Shown here piece after piece: positions 53,001 to 62,874 of a stretch of DNA of 64,000 nucleotides. A model generated the notes under the pieces. The model saw only the letters and a program-made list of their open reading frames with translations, was not told the DNA's origin and searched no databases. The position numbers were made by a program, and so were the translations under genes. How positions within the stretch are numbered: position 1 is the first letter of the stretch; each line of letters begins with the position of its first letter. Source of the DNA: Brachypterus glaber (lineage: Eukaryota > Arthropoda > Insecta > Coleoptera > Kateretidae); assembly GCA_958510825.1 (NCBI GenBank), contig OY294044.1:44976626-45040625 (forward strand), in the 5' to 3' direction.

Positions 53001-53745
53001 TTTAACCTAGGTGGCGCTGGAGAGAAGATATTCTCGAAAAACTGGTTTTCGGTACCATTTTTCCAAGATGGTGGCCAAAGCAGCGAGCGCTCAAGGTCGA
53101 AAACTCGAAATGTTAATGACAAAGAACTTTTACCTCAAGAAGGAACATGATGAAATCTACCGTATGCTTTGTTTGAAGCGTGAACCAACTACGGTGAGGG
53201 GCTGGTGGGGAGTGACTATTGTTTAAACTTAGTACGCGTAAAGAGACAGAAAAAATGTGTAAACTCACAGTCTAATGTCGTAAACTTTGTCAAGCAATAC
53301 AGTGTTGCCGGTTGCAACACCTGCATTAGATATTTTATTGTAAATTATAAGAAATATTAGTTTTATTTGAGTTTTATATGAACTAGTAGTTTAATTTTAA
53401 TAAATTTAATTATATTACATTATCAAACATAATTATAGTGTCGTAGTTTAGTTAGTTTTTAAAATTTTAATGTAGGTATAAAGATTTATCATAATGATAA
53501 AGTGAAAATTAAGCAACATCGCTCTGGTCACCAGAAGGTCAAAACTAGCGATACTTATGTTTACACCAGAAGAAGTATCGCGTACGTTTATGTAAACAAA
53601 CAAACAAAAAGATGACACCTTCATAAACATTGGTCTGAAATAACTTCTTGAGGTAAAAGTTCTTTGGTTAATGAGGACACCAAACTGTACAAATCTACCA
53701 AATTAGAACTCTGTGCCTTTTGCAAGTTAGAACCTACCCACCGCC
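52995..53745 (+). repeat. Family E repeat interrupted by a hAT-type element
   Basis: GGAGAGAAGATATTCTCGAA ... GTCGAAAACTCGAAATGTTA lies before the insertion, and GTTAATGAGGACACCAAACT ... CTACCAAATTAGAACTCTG after it. Together they match the intact copy at 51530-51748. The 71-codon frame at 53011 crosses into the insertion. Confidence 0.78.
53120..53666. mobile_element. 547-bp hAT-type non-autonomous element, 8-bp TSD GTTAATGA
   Basis: CAAAGAACTTTTACCTCAAG + AAG and CTTCTTGAGGTAAAAGTTCT + TTG are perfect inverted ends. GTTAATGA occurs on both sides (53112-53119, 53667-53674), and the related copy at 51530-51748 shows a single TTAATGA at this spot. 8-bp duplications and CA...TG ends are typical of hAT elements. 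The interior holds no transposase. Confidence 0.9.
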
Positions 53746-53749
53746 TGGA

Positions 53750-54635
53750 CTAGTTATTGTCCTAAAAATAACTAATGATGCAGTCTAAAAATAATGAAAA
53801 AAGAAACTGTAATATGCTTGACAATAGCAATTACAATATAACGCATAAATTTCAAAAAGTTTTAAGAACGTTTTTTTTTTTTAATTGAAGCAGTACAAGA
53901 AAACGGTTTTAGCCGAAAACGGTGTTAAGTTTCTTTTATATGTGTATATTTCACGGATTGTAATAGTACCTATATCATAGAAATAATGAATAATTTTCGC
54001 AATATATGCCCAGTCATATAAATGGGACCATATTCGTGTGATAAAATATATTCCGTCTGTTTGAATCAGACTTTCGTTTTATTTTCATTTCGAGCTCATT
54101 TTTCTCGTATTCCTTTTTACATTCAGACAAAGATTTATAATGCTTGTCAGCCTGAACCTTTTATATTAGGATATAATATTTTTTCATCTTCTACTTTTTT
54201 TGCTAGACACCTTTAACTTTATTAAGATTTAGTAATGTTTTTTATCGTGCTTTTCAAATTAAATCTGCGAAATTGATTTATTACAAGTTCCTTTTACTTG
54301 AATATTTTTGGTATAATTAATTTATGTTTTTTTTTAAGTAAAATTGACCCATATATCGTCATAATATTAAATTTGTGATTTATGACTTTGTAATTATTAT
54401 TCAACCCATTAAAAATCTCTCAGAGAAATTCCAAAGTTATCATTAACTGCATACATTAATTTAAATAATATCAAAAGGCCTTTAAAACCCTTCGTCTATA
54501 GGATAGCTTTATATGATTGTAAAACTTAGACATACAGGGCTGTAGAAAGACACTATTTTCACAAAACTCTGGGACACGCATTTTTATGAAATTTTATCGA
54601 CTTTTCGGTCTTTTTCTGCCTCTTTGTTATATATT
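53750..54635. other. Unassigned stretch
   Basis: AT-rich, with no supported gene or repeat. Confidence 0.4.
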
Positions 54636-54639
54636 TTTT

Positions 54640-54905
54640 TAATTTTTCCTACGACTTAGTAGTTTTCAGCTGATTTTACATATCTGCTGTCAGAAAATTA
54701 GTAAACGTCAAACACATAACCTCAAATTGACAAACTAATTTTAAGAAAATTTATGCTTTTTTTGCATGTTTAGGTTTTAGGTCGTAGAAAAAATAGTATA
54801 CGCACCTCGACGCAAACTATTTCTGTGCACTAAAAACTAGGTTCGCGTACTCGGTGCGTAATATACTATTGTGCGTTAAGTTCTCAATAAAGTACATACA
54901 ACTTA
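54640..54905 (+). repeat. Repeat family D, fullest copy
   Basis: Inverted ends TTTTCCTACGACTTAG (54645) and TTTAGGTCGTAGAAAAAAT (54775) enclose AGCTGATTTTACATATCTGC and CTAATTTTAAGAAAATTTATG. GTATACGCACCTCGACGCAA follows. Matches lie on the minus strand at 20118-20245. A shorter copy (TAGGTAGTAGAAAAAATAGT) begins at 55015. Confidence 0.6.
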
Positions 54906-55059
54906 TATGGGGAGATTATTAAAAACAAAGTTTTTCAGCTTATTAGTCAAACTGACAGCTATGTCAAAATATTTTTTAAACTTTATTTTTAACTGATATT
55001 TGGAGTTACTAGCTTTAGGTAGTAGAAAAAATAGTATATGCACCACGTATGCTAACTGT

Positions 55060-55745
55060 CTTCAGTGTTTTCGACTGATTTTTTGTCTCGACTCCGTCTC
55101 AGCAAGACTTAGTTCGCATACTATTATTTTATCAAACTTTAATACAGCAATCTTGTTGGAAATCAATTTTTTTTTGTCCATCGTTCACCAAAGATCGAGG
55201 AAAATTTGATTAAAAAACTATAAATTATAGTTATAGTTATAATTAAATTTAGATGCAAATATTGTAAAATATTTCAAATTAATGATTAATCAATCGATTG
55301 GAATGATTAGAAGTTTCCTTTTCTGGGCTTTTTCTAAGTGAAAAAAAAAGTGTTTCCCGTTTATTCACCATAGTTAATTTCTTATTTAAGAGTACTGTAG
55401 TACTGTTACATAAAAATGTATGTAAACTTTTAATTAAAATGTGGTTTGTACTATTATAGCTATAATAGGAGAATGAATAAAATGTCAGTTTAAATAAAGA
55501 TATTTAACATAATAGGCTAGGATATGATGGGGTGGAGGGCTGACTTAAACCAGTCTTGGGATGGTTAACTTGATAATGATCAATAAAACTACAGCTCTCT
55601 TGTGATAAAATTCCATTTTTGGCCGTCACTGTTAAAGTCCCCGAGGACTAAACCACCTATAAAACAATCAAATCCACCTTTAGTACCAAGTAACTCAAAG
55701 TGAGAGCAATGCAATATGATATACATTCTCGAATAATTTAAAAAG
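55060..55745. other. Unassigned stretch
   Basis: No supported feature. 55520-55740 is less AT-rich and might be low-copy. Confidence 0.35.
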
Positions 55746-55748
55746 AAT

Positions 55749-55903
55749 CAATACCTCATAAATACACTGTAACACATACAGATTAAAGCTTGCTCTGAAC
55801 ACCTGGCTCGACGTATTCTATCAACTTCATCTTCTGGTGCTATTAAAAAGTTTCCACCATTGCGTTCGACCGGTTCACATCGTCTTTTGCACTTTCTTGG
55901 CTA
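55749..55903 (-). other. Short minus-strand open frame, possible exon or transposon piece
   Basis: The frame reads KCKRRCEPVERNGGNFLIAP, EDEVDRIRRARCSEQALIC. Its charged, Cys/Arg-rich composition is unusual for this window. A donor-like CT|GTATGTGT follows QALI, and TTGTTGTTTTCAG lies just upstream on the minus strand, but a stop intervenes in this frame between that acceptor and the open frame. Part of it falls in a direct repeat (55843-55985), so a repeat origin is likely. No family recognised. Confidence 0.2.
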
Positions 55904-55985
55904 TCAAACTGAAAACAACAAGTGTACGTACGGTACGATTTAAATTAATATTCGTGTACGTCCAAAAGAAAAAGAGACTATTTGC
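55843..55985 (+). repeat. Direct repeat, first copy
   Basis: AAAAAGTTTCCACCATTGCG ... GTACGTACGGTACGATTTAA + ATTAATATT matches 57301-57440 (AAAAGTTTCTACCACTAAAT ... GTACGTACAGTACCATTTAA + ATTAATATT), in the same orientation about 1.46 kb apart and bracketing a palindrome. Confidence 0.65.
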
Positions 55986-56448
55986 AATAAAATGTTAACC
56001 AACAATGTGAAATGACTGTAGGTTGTTAAACATTTTACTTAATATCTTTTAAACCCAATTAAAGATTAAAATTTTTGTACATATTATGAATTGTAGCAAA
56101 AGCTCAATTTTAAATGTTTTAGTCAAAACTTTTAAAAGATATTAGGAGAAAAGTTTACAGTTTACTGTCATCTCACCATGCGGTATTATTTCACAACATA
56201 ATCCATTTATGGTTCTGAAATAAAAACGTGGAAATTTAAAAGGGGGTTTAAGTGTCAAAAGCTAAAAATTTCAGAAAATACCTTGTTGTTTAAGGAATCT
56301 ATGTTCCAACGCCAATAACATTACGAAAGTTGTTGCCTGCTTAATTTAAGCAAATTATAGTAATATATTACTAATAATTACCTTAAACTCTCTGATTTTC
56401 GCACTTAAATCCTTGTGAATTTCAACTTAATTATTCTCAGAAGCATAT

Positions 56449-56500
56449 GGTTAAGGTTTATGTAGGTATATATATTAAGGTTTATGTAGGTATATATACA
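56449..56500 (+). repeat. Tandem 28-bp duplication
   Basis: TAAGGTTTATGTAGGTATAT occurs twice in a row (about 56450 and 56477), joined by ATATAT. Confidence 0.75.
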
Positions 56501-56544
56501 AATGAAATAGGCATTTTTTGATGTTTAAACACTCAAATGTAATT

Positions 56545-57236
56545 TTAATACTAAATTTTATTTGTGAATACATATTTGTTATTTATATCGCCACCATTGG
56601 TATTTAATATTTTACTTGTGATATTAAATAGTGCAACCTGTGTATTGTATACAAATTCTTGTCATACTGACATAGAGACCGTGCTGGTACATTTGAATCC
56701 CCACGCAACATGTGTTTATTAATACTAGCATATTATAGTAAAAATTACTGTAACATTTGGTAAAGCATATCACACTTATAGTATGGTATACTTTGAGTTG
56801 TTGTTAAGCTGTATTACTGATCTAATTTAAAGTATGTTACAGTATTCAGAAAAATTAACAATCGGTAAATAATACCAAAATTTTGATTAGTAATAATATA
56901 AAGATTGCACCACACACAATTACACACCGATAAAATAATCGATCCTTTTTTTATTTTTATCTGTATTATTACTAATCAAAATTTTGGTATTATTTACGGA
57001 TTGTTATTTTACTAAATACTGTAACATACTTTAAACCAGATCAAGATGTGATATAATTTACCAAATGTTACAGTAATAATAAGCACATGTTTCGTGGGGA
57101 TCCAAATGTCTCATAACAGCACGGTCTCAATGTTAGTATGACAACATTTTGTATACAATTAAAGTATTAAATACCAATGGTGGGGATATAAATAAAAAAT
57201 ATGTATTAACAAACAACATTCAGTATTAAAAATGCA
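56545..57236. repeat. 690-bp palindrome, ~300-bp arms
   Basis: The arms 56545-56898 and 56960-57236 are inverse copies: CACCATTGGTATTTAAT / ATTAAATACCAATGGTG, GAGACCGTGCTG / CAGCACGGTCTC, ATTACTGTAACATTTGGTAA / TTACCAAATGTTACAGTAAT, ACCAAAATTTTGATTAGTAA / TTACTAATCAAAATTTTGGT. The loop near 56900-56960 holds CAATTACACACCGATAAAAT. It could be a foldback element without identified TSD. Confidence 0.85.
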
Positions 57237-57300
57237 AGGAAATTTTCTGAGTGAAGTTTAAGGTTTAAGTCAATATGCTTGAATCAGCAATCTTGATACT

Positions 57301-57440
57301 TAAAAGTTTCTACCACTAAATTTGATCGGTGAACATCTATTTTCAGTTTGGTTTTCTGGGATATCATAATGGGAACAATAAATGTACGTACAGTACCATT
57401 TAAATTAATATTAATGAAGTTCTAAAAGAAAATAAATGCT
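57301..57440 (+). repeat. Direct repeat, second copy
   Basis: See the first copy at 55843-55985. The shared core GTACGTAC(A/G)GTACNATTTAA is best conserved; flanks are 70-75% alike. The open frame seen in the first copy is not preserved here. Confidence 0.65.
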
Positions 57441-57444
57441 CAAT

Positions 57445-58940
57445 ATTTTATTTTCTTGATTGAATAATTTTTTATAAAATAGGTCAATATATGGCTGTTT
57501 CAAATCTTAAGATATTTCTTTATAAGAATTTATATGAAAAACATATATATTAATACATATGCAATATATTGCAGCAAATATGCTATTATGTTCAATGAAT
57601 TGGTACGCTAAGCTGAAATTAAATATCTTCAAGATAAAAACGGTCTCAGTCCCAGTCTAGATGCATAGGTAAGCGTGTCTGTTACAAAGGAAGATATCGC
57701 ATTTTGGGCTAAATTACCTGCAACGATAAGACTTTACATGCTTATAGATACATAAAAAATTAGCTAAAATTTCAGCCCTTTTTACATCCCGGAACATACT
57801 TATATTAATTATTTTAATTACGAATTTTGACATATGTCAGTGCACGATTTGGCAACATTGCACCTAACGAAACTTCAAGTGTTATGTCGTCAAAATAAAA
57901 ATAACTTTGCACATTGACTACTGCAGTGGGGCCAAAGGAAAGGGTCTGTGTTGTTCATTGCTCTTGACTATAAAATTAAAATTTTTTGTTGTGTTTTATT
58001 AGTTTTTACGGATTTAACATCCTGTAACTCAATGTGTAATTAGGCGGGACTGTTGTGACTAGTTTCTTAAGTTTCAGTACGATTATGAAGTTATTTTTGA
58101 GTTATTTACACTATAATAACATTGTAAGCAAATCAGCAGCTTCAACGATAACTCAAAGCATGCAGTTTCATGGGACAGTGTTGCCCCAGGCGAAGTAATT
58201 TAATGTGGCTTTGAACGTGTTAAATAAGTTTATTTCTATGGTATGATTTAAACCTAGATTATGTAAAAGTTACACATAGACTTTTAACTTAAATAAATAT
58301 ATTTAATTAATATTGTACAGTGTTTTTATTATATATTCTGCCAAAATGTTATTAGGTATGTTGGTTTTTAGATAAACAAAAAATATTACTTTTTTTCAGT
58401 ATGATAAAGAGTCACATTTAGCGCAAGAATAATGCGTTGTTGTCGGGTTTACGATAAAAAATAATTCCTGACGAATTTTTATTTTTTTTTTCATTTTGTC
58501 CTTTATTAACAAATAAACTTGGTACGCAGTTTTTTTATCATTTCTTTTCATCATTTTGCACTTTTTTTAAACAAAAACATGTTTTTCTCGTTTAGCCCAA
58601 AACTCTCATTTAAAAAGATATCCTTCTTTTTTAAATGTGGAGGATAGACTTACATTAGTTGCGAAAAATGTTGCACCTGGTGTTAACAAAAACTAAAACT
58701 TTTTCGTAACTTCAATGTCTAGTTCCTTTTTTTATTTCTTTTTTTAATTAGTAAATAAGTAAATTAAGGTAAAATTTTATTTTTGTCTTTAAAACCGGGC
58801 CAAATGCTTATCGTGACATGTAACTATGTAACTTTTTTTTTAGTTAGTTTCATGGTGTCTTTTCTTATGTACATGTATGTTTGGTTTATCGCTGATTATA
58901 CATAGGCGTGAAACAAGCATAACTCTCGGCATATTTTTTT
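57445..58940. other. Unassigned stretch, possibly low-copy
   Basis: The longest interval with no recognised repeat. 57840-58200 is moderately GC-balanced but lacks long frames, recognisable motifs or convincing splice pairs. A regulatory or non-coding RNA role cannot be judged from sequence alone. Confidence 0.35.
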
Positions 58941-58947
58941 GTAATAA

Positions 58948-59116
58948 GATTAATTATATATTTTATTTTTTATTGTTTGTTTACTTGGTAGGACATTTAA
59001 TTAAAAAAATTTCTGTCTAACACTGCCATCAAATTTACATGATTAATTATATTTTTTATTGTTTGTTTACTTGGTAGGACATTTAATTAAAAAAATTTCT
59101 GTCTAACACTGCCATC
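58948..59116 (+). repeat. 86-bp tandem duplication
   Basis: ATTGTTTGTTTACTTGGTAG + GACATTTAATTAAAAAAATT + TCTGTCTAACACTGCCATC occurs at 58972-59030 and 59058-59116, essentially identical. The first copy continues AAATTTACATG. The second is interrupted after CTGCCATC by the hAT-type element, and AAATTTACATG resumes at 59896. Confidence 0.88.
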
Positions 59117-59157
59117 CGAGGGGCTGACCGCGTCTGAAATTTGTACAAAAGAGTACC

Positions 59158-59245
59158 TTTTTGCAAAGAGTTCCTCGGAGTTCCTCCGGAGTTCCTCCAG
59201 AGTTCGTTGGGAGTTCCTCCTGTGTTCCTTAAGAGTTCCTCTCTG
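59158..59245. repeat. AGTTCCTCC minisatellite, left block
   Basis: GAGTTCCTCGGAGTTCCTCC + GGAGTTCCTCCAGAGTTCGT and similar 10-12-bp units. The same unit reappears at 59688-59850, so both subterminal regions of the hAT-type element carry it in the same orientation. Confidence 0.85.
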
Positions 59246-59311
59246 GAAGGGGTAATTTTGGCAAATAAGCCGTAGAAATTACTGCTGTGCAAGCACTACT
59301 GCCAATAAGGC

Positions 59312-59560
59312 ACCCTCAAAAAAAAGCTTTGTCCCTGACAGTTTCTACCAAACTTGGCGCCTCTTCAACACAAAAATTGGCGCCCCAAGATTACCTTCAG
59401 GAAGAAAAGCTTTGTCGCTGACGATTTCTACTACCAAACTTGGCGCCCCTTCAAAACAAAAATTTGCGCCCCAAGATTACCTTCACGAAAAACAGCTTTG
59501 TTCCTGACGGTTTCTACCAAACTTGGCGCCCCTTCAGAAAAAAAATGGCGCCCAAAGGTA
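59312..59560 (+). repeat. ~85-bp tandem repeat with TTGGCGCC boxes
   Basis: Three units head with CTACCAAACTTGGCGCC (about 59344, 59430, 59515). Each is followed by TTCAAAACAAAAATTGGCGC + CCC and AAGATTACCTTCA, then GCTTTGTCNCTGACNGTTTC. There are at least five GGCGCC boxes in 220 bp. Confidence 0.85.
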
Positions 59561-59687
59561 GGATGTTTTGTAAAGTGTTTGTAACGGCTCATCTAGTTTG
59601 AACATAAGAACGTTCTACATGGGGAATAAATGATAATTGTTTCTGACCGCGTCTGAAATTTGTACAAAAGAATTCCTTTTTGCAAAG

Positions 59688-59850
59688 AGTTCCTCCATTT
59701 TGCAAAGAGTTCCTCCATTTTGCAAAAAGTTCCTCCATTTTACAAAGAGTTCCTCCAGAGTTCCTCCTTTTTGCAAAGAGTTCCTCGGAGTTCCTCCAGA
59801 TTCCTCGGAGTTCCTCCTGAGTTCCTCCAGAGTTCCTCCTGAGTTCCTTT
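59688..59850. repeat. AGTTCCTCC minisatellite, right block
   Basis: TTTTGCAAAGAGTTCCTCCA units (four, about 16-20 bp) run into GAGTTCCTCCAGAGTTCCTC-type units. Confidence 0.88.
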
Positions 59851-60099
59851 GGCTTGTACAAAAGATTTCCTCGCGGTCAGCCCCTCGCTGCCATCAAATT
59901 TACATGTAAACTGTATACAGGAAACAGTGGAAAGTACTTTACATTTAAAAAGCACAAAGTAAACTTAGTACCATACAAATTATTCAGTTGGGTACCAATC
60001 TTAACATTTCCTTGTATACTACGTTGCAGTGAATTTCAACTTATTTTACAATGGGTGTTAAAATTCAATAAAAATCGTTTTTAAGTATTTATTTAATAA

Positions 60100-60365
60100 A
60101 ATAATATAATAGTATTAATTGTTTTATTTAAAAATATGTGTTGTAAATATAGAAATTATTGTATTTACAATGTACACTGACAATGAATATTTTAAATTAA
60201 TCTAAGGTCTCATATCTGCAGTCGAAGAAAAAGTATAGTCTATAACAGGTGCGAAATAGTCAGTCCGAGCCCGTGGAAACTTTATTCTCGACCGACGACT
60301 CGTATACCAAACTTTCCACATGCACGAAACACTGTCTATTTCATACTATCTATAGAATATACTAT
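60100..60365 (+). repeat. Family F terminal unit, extra direct copy
   Basis: GTATTAATTGTTTTATTTAA + AAATATGTGTTG ... TGCAGTCGAAGAAAAAGTAT + AGTCTATAAC ... ATCTATAGAATATACTATT parallels 60800-61022 in the same orientation. The hairpin island is present but more diverged (GTCCGAGCCCGTGGAAAC, CGACGACTCGTATACC). Confidence 0.7.
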
Positions 60366-60369
60366 TTTC

Positions 60370-61022
60370 TACGATTGCTTTTGAATGTAAGCAAATACAC
60401 ACACTTTTCAAACACAGAATTAATCCATTCTAGCTCTAGATTCCGTATCAAGTGTTAGAATGATCACATGTAGTGCCATCTCTTGTTTATAAAAGTAAAG
60501 AAAACTATAGCAAAATTAGCAAAAATATATATATTTTACCATGAAACATTGAATAATTTAATGCAGTTTAAAGTTTTGTGTTAAAATTACACAGTTTATT
60601 AGTTTTTCTTAATATTTAACCAGTTTTTTATCAATTTAGTTCAAAATAATTAAAACTGCTCCATCTATTGTTAAATATTTAAACCTGATATCTGTCACAA
60701 CAATCTGACATAACCTTCAATTTTTGCATTATAATTTGTAAATATGTGCTAAAATTAAATAAAAATATGTTTTAAGTACTGATTTGATAAAATGATTAAA
60801 TAACATTAATTGCTTTATTTAAAAATATGTGTTTTGTTGCATTTACAATGTCGAGTCACAAAAAACATATTTGCAGTCGAAGAAAAAGTATAGTCTACAA
60901 CACGTATGGAATAGTCATTCCGCGCTCGCGAGACCGTCATACTCGCCTGCCGGCTCGTATGACAAACTTTCCGCTCGCGCGGAATATTGTCTATTCGGTA
61001 CTAGTTATAGAATATACTATTC
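60370..61022 (+). repeat. Family F repeat with GC-rich hairpin island
   Basis: Inverse counterpart of 52240-53000. The island (about 60900-61000) has nested arms ATTCCGCG (60917) / CGCGGAAT (60978) and GTCATAC (60936) / GTATGAC (60957) around CGCCTGCCGG. The sequence around it is more than 70% A+T. The two overlapping frames of 74 and 81 codons here mirror those in the other copy and vary freely, so they are not genes. Confidence 0.8.
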
Positions 61023-61029
61023 TCATACT

Positions 61030-61940
61030 GATACAAACATCTTTGCCGTAGTTACTCCAACCGTGTTTTGCTAAACCAAAAAGCTATTATATAATTCTAG
61101 GGCGCTTCTGAAATAACTTTTACAAAAGCTCTTTAGCTGTTATTCCCCTGAACAACTTATTTATAGCAACCAGATATCTTTGCTATTGTAAATAACAGTG
61201 TTTCCTTAAAGCTAAACAAATATAAATTAGTATTTACCATTCCATCTCCCCATATTCCCCATTCTTTTATCCTTCTATCCTTCCCATTCAACATTGAAAA
61301 GGATTACGGAAAGACATAAAAGGATCAAATATATTTAAAAAGTTGATGGGTTTTTTTATTTGATTTTTAGTTCTGATTGAGACTATTCTGTTTCAATGAA
61401 ATTTTTTTTAAGTTTTATCGTTATAATTAAATTTATTTTCAAATCTTGTTCAAATATAATTTACTGGAAAATAATTAGTATTACTACTACTATATAAATA
61501 ATAGTTTGTAATATACCGTGTAATTCGTAATGATCATGTTCCTAAAACATATCGCACTTTTTAATTTTTAAATCGTATTCGGCATTTGATGGAACTCTGC
61601 AGAAGTAGAATTATAATTAGGTTAAGAATTGTCTCAAGAAGAATTAACGCTAAATCATTCCTGACGTAAGTGGTCCCGGATCTTAGAAATCGTTTTAACT
61701 AATGAACTCGATTCCCATGTCGGAATTTAGCGATATTTATTCAATTTATTTTAAATTTATATTAAAAATAAATAGAACTTGGGTATTAACACCAAACTTC
61801 CTTTACTCAAAAACCACTTTTATAGCACTTTAAGTGGATTTTGTAAATTATTTTTGCTCGTGCCACGATTCCAACTCGTACATCATCTGCAGTTCGCCGT
61901 TGCTTAGCAGCCCAATTGAAAATGGCGTTATAACAATTTT
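61030..61940. other. Unassigned stretch
   Basis: No supported gene. 61850-61930 (CACGATTCCAACTCGTACAT, GTTCGCCGTTGCTTAGCAGC) is less AT-rich and may be low-copy. Confidence 0.35.
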
Positions 61941-61947
61941 TTTTAAA

Positions 61948-62870
61948 GGGCGCCGGACTTTACAGCGAAAAAACAACCGCTAAGACTATTACCGCGCAGT
62001 CCATTGCCGCGATCGCCATTACCGGGTCAAGCTATTACCGCGCATGTCCTTTAGCGCGAAGACCATTACCGCGCAGTTTGGTTTGGTTAGTTTTGGTTTT
62101 GGTTTGGATTTTTACTTTTATATTTTAGAATTCTAAAATTAAAAGTATTGAAATACACATTTTTATAAAGAACTTTCACTTTCGGGTTTAGACCGTGTTA
62201 ATGGATTTTCACTTTCCGACGTTTCGTCTCTTACTACTAGAGACATCTTCAGGGATTAATCTGAAACGTTTCAGATTAATCCCTGAAGATGTCTCTAGTA
62301 GTAAGAGACGAAACGTCGGAAAGTGAAAATCCATTAACACATTTTTATTGATAAAGTGGAACGTTTACTAAATGTACCCATATATATGTGTTTGGGTTTT
62401 TTATGTTTTTTTTTAACTTATATCGACTGATTTGTATAAATCGCTGATTAAGAATCAGTTTAATACGAATCGTCATGTCGATCGAAATAATGAAAAGTGC
62501 TAGGGGCAAAGACTTCGCTGTATATAAAAATTTCATTTATATCTATAGAAAAAAAAGACTGTTAAAAATAAAAAGGGGGTAAATTACGACGTCCTTTGTT
62601 GCAAGGGGCGTTTGCATACTTCGGACGGAAATGTTTTAAAGGAAAATAATAATGGCCACAACCCTGACCCAGCAGCTATATCAGTTAGAACTATTTGATT
62701 GTCTCCTGCAAATATTTATTTATTTTTTTATTTAATCAAAAAAAAAAAATTAAAATAATTAAAGTAAAGTCCTTCGCTATTATTTTCTTCGCGGTAAAGT
62801 CTAGGCGCGGTAAAGTCCATGCGCGGTAACGATTTCGCGGTAATGGACTGCGCTGTAAAGACCCCTACCC
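61948..62870. mobile_element. DNA element with subterminal TTACCGCG repeats
   Basis: The left end GGGCGCCGGACTTTACAGCG is answered by CGCTGTAAAGACCCCTACCC at the right. Next to each end lies an array of ATTACCGCGCAGTCC-like units: 61995-62083 contains about five, and 62785-62850 about four in reverse (GCGCGGTAAAGTCCATG, CGCGGTAATGGACTGCGC). Clustered subterminal motifs are known transposase-binding sites in hAT and CACTA elements. No transposase is present; a snapback element has inserted at 62155-62348. TSD not resolved. Confidence 0.68.
62167..62336. mobile_element. Snapback element, one arm truncated, 12-bp TSD
   Basis: AGAACTTTCACTTTCGGGTT, GACCGTGTTAATGG, TTCACTTTCCGACGTTTCGT, CTCTTACTACTAGAGACATC, TTCAGGGATTAATC runs to the centre and is then inverted. 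The right arm stops after CCATTAACAC, about 30 bp short. ACACATTTTTAT flanks it at 62155-62166 and 62337-62348. Head-to-head copies with one truncated arm and a duplication longer than 8 bp fit Penelope-like or other target-primed retroelement debris better than a DNA transposon. Confidence 0.6.
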
Positions 62871-62874
62871 GTCC

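Larger units (their letters stand above)
59117..59887. mobile_element. 771-bp hAT-type element, 8-bp TSD CTGCCATC
   Basis: Perfect 16-bp ends CGAGGGGCTGACCGCG and CGCGGTCAGCCCCTCG. CTGCCATC flanks both sides (59109-59116, 59888-59895). The upstream tandem copy at 59021-59040 shows the unoccupied CTGCCATCAAATTTACATG. It encodes no transposase. It consists of minisatellite: AGTTCCTCC-type repeats next to both ends and an 85-bp tandem with TTGGCGCC boxes in the middle. Both strands give repetitive frames (EELRRNSGG and similar) that are translations of the repeat. Confidence 0.92.

Noticed and set aside
53011..53226. 71-codon frame resembling the 63-codon frame at 51574-51765 (LERRYSRKTGFRYHF)
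   Set aside because: The shared peptide is family E repeat sequence. The 53011 frame continues into a hAT-type insertion, so the protein end is an artefact.
59589..59909. Overlapping plus- and minus-strand frames with repeated EELRRNSGG / EFLHFAKSS peptides
   Set aside because: Both strands of the AGTTCCTCC minisatellite inside a hAT-type element stay open because the unit lacks stops; three frames overlap here.
60827..61074. Two overlapping 74-81-codon frames, mirrored at 52231-52528
   Set aside because: They lie in inverted copies of a non-coding repeat; the copies differ by shifts and stops, and the GC-rich hairpin island explains the open frames.
62260..62330. Hammerhead ribozyme in the snapback units
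   Set aside because: CTGAAGA and GAAAC flank a stable stem, but an extra T follows CTGAAGA and no short stem III plus NUH cleavage site can be drawn. Recorded only as a resemblance.
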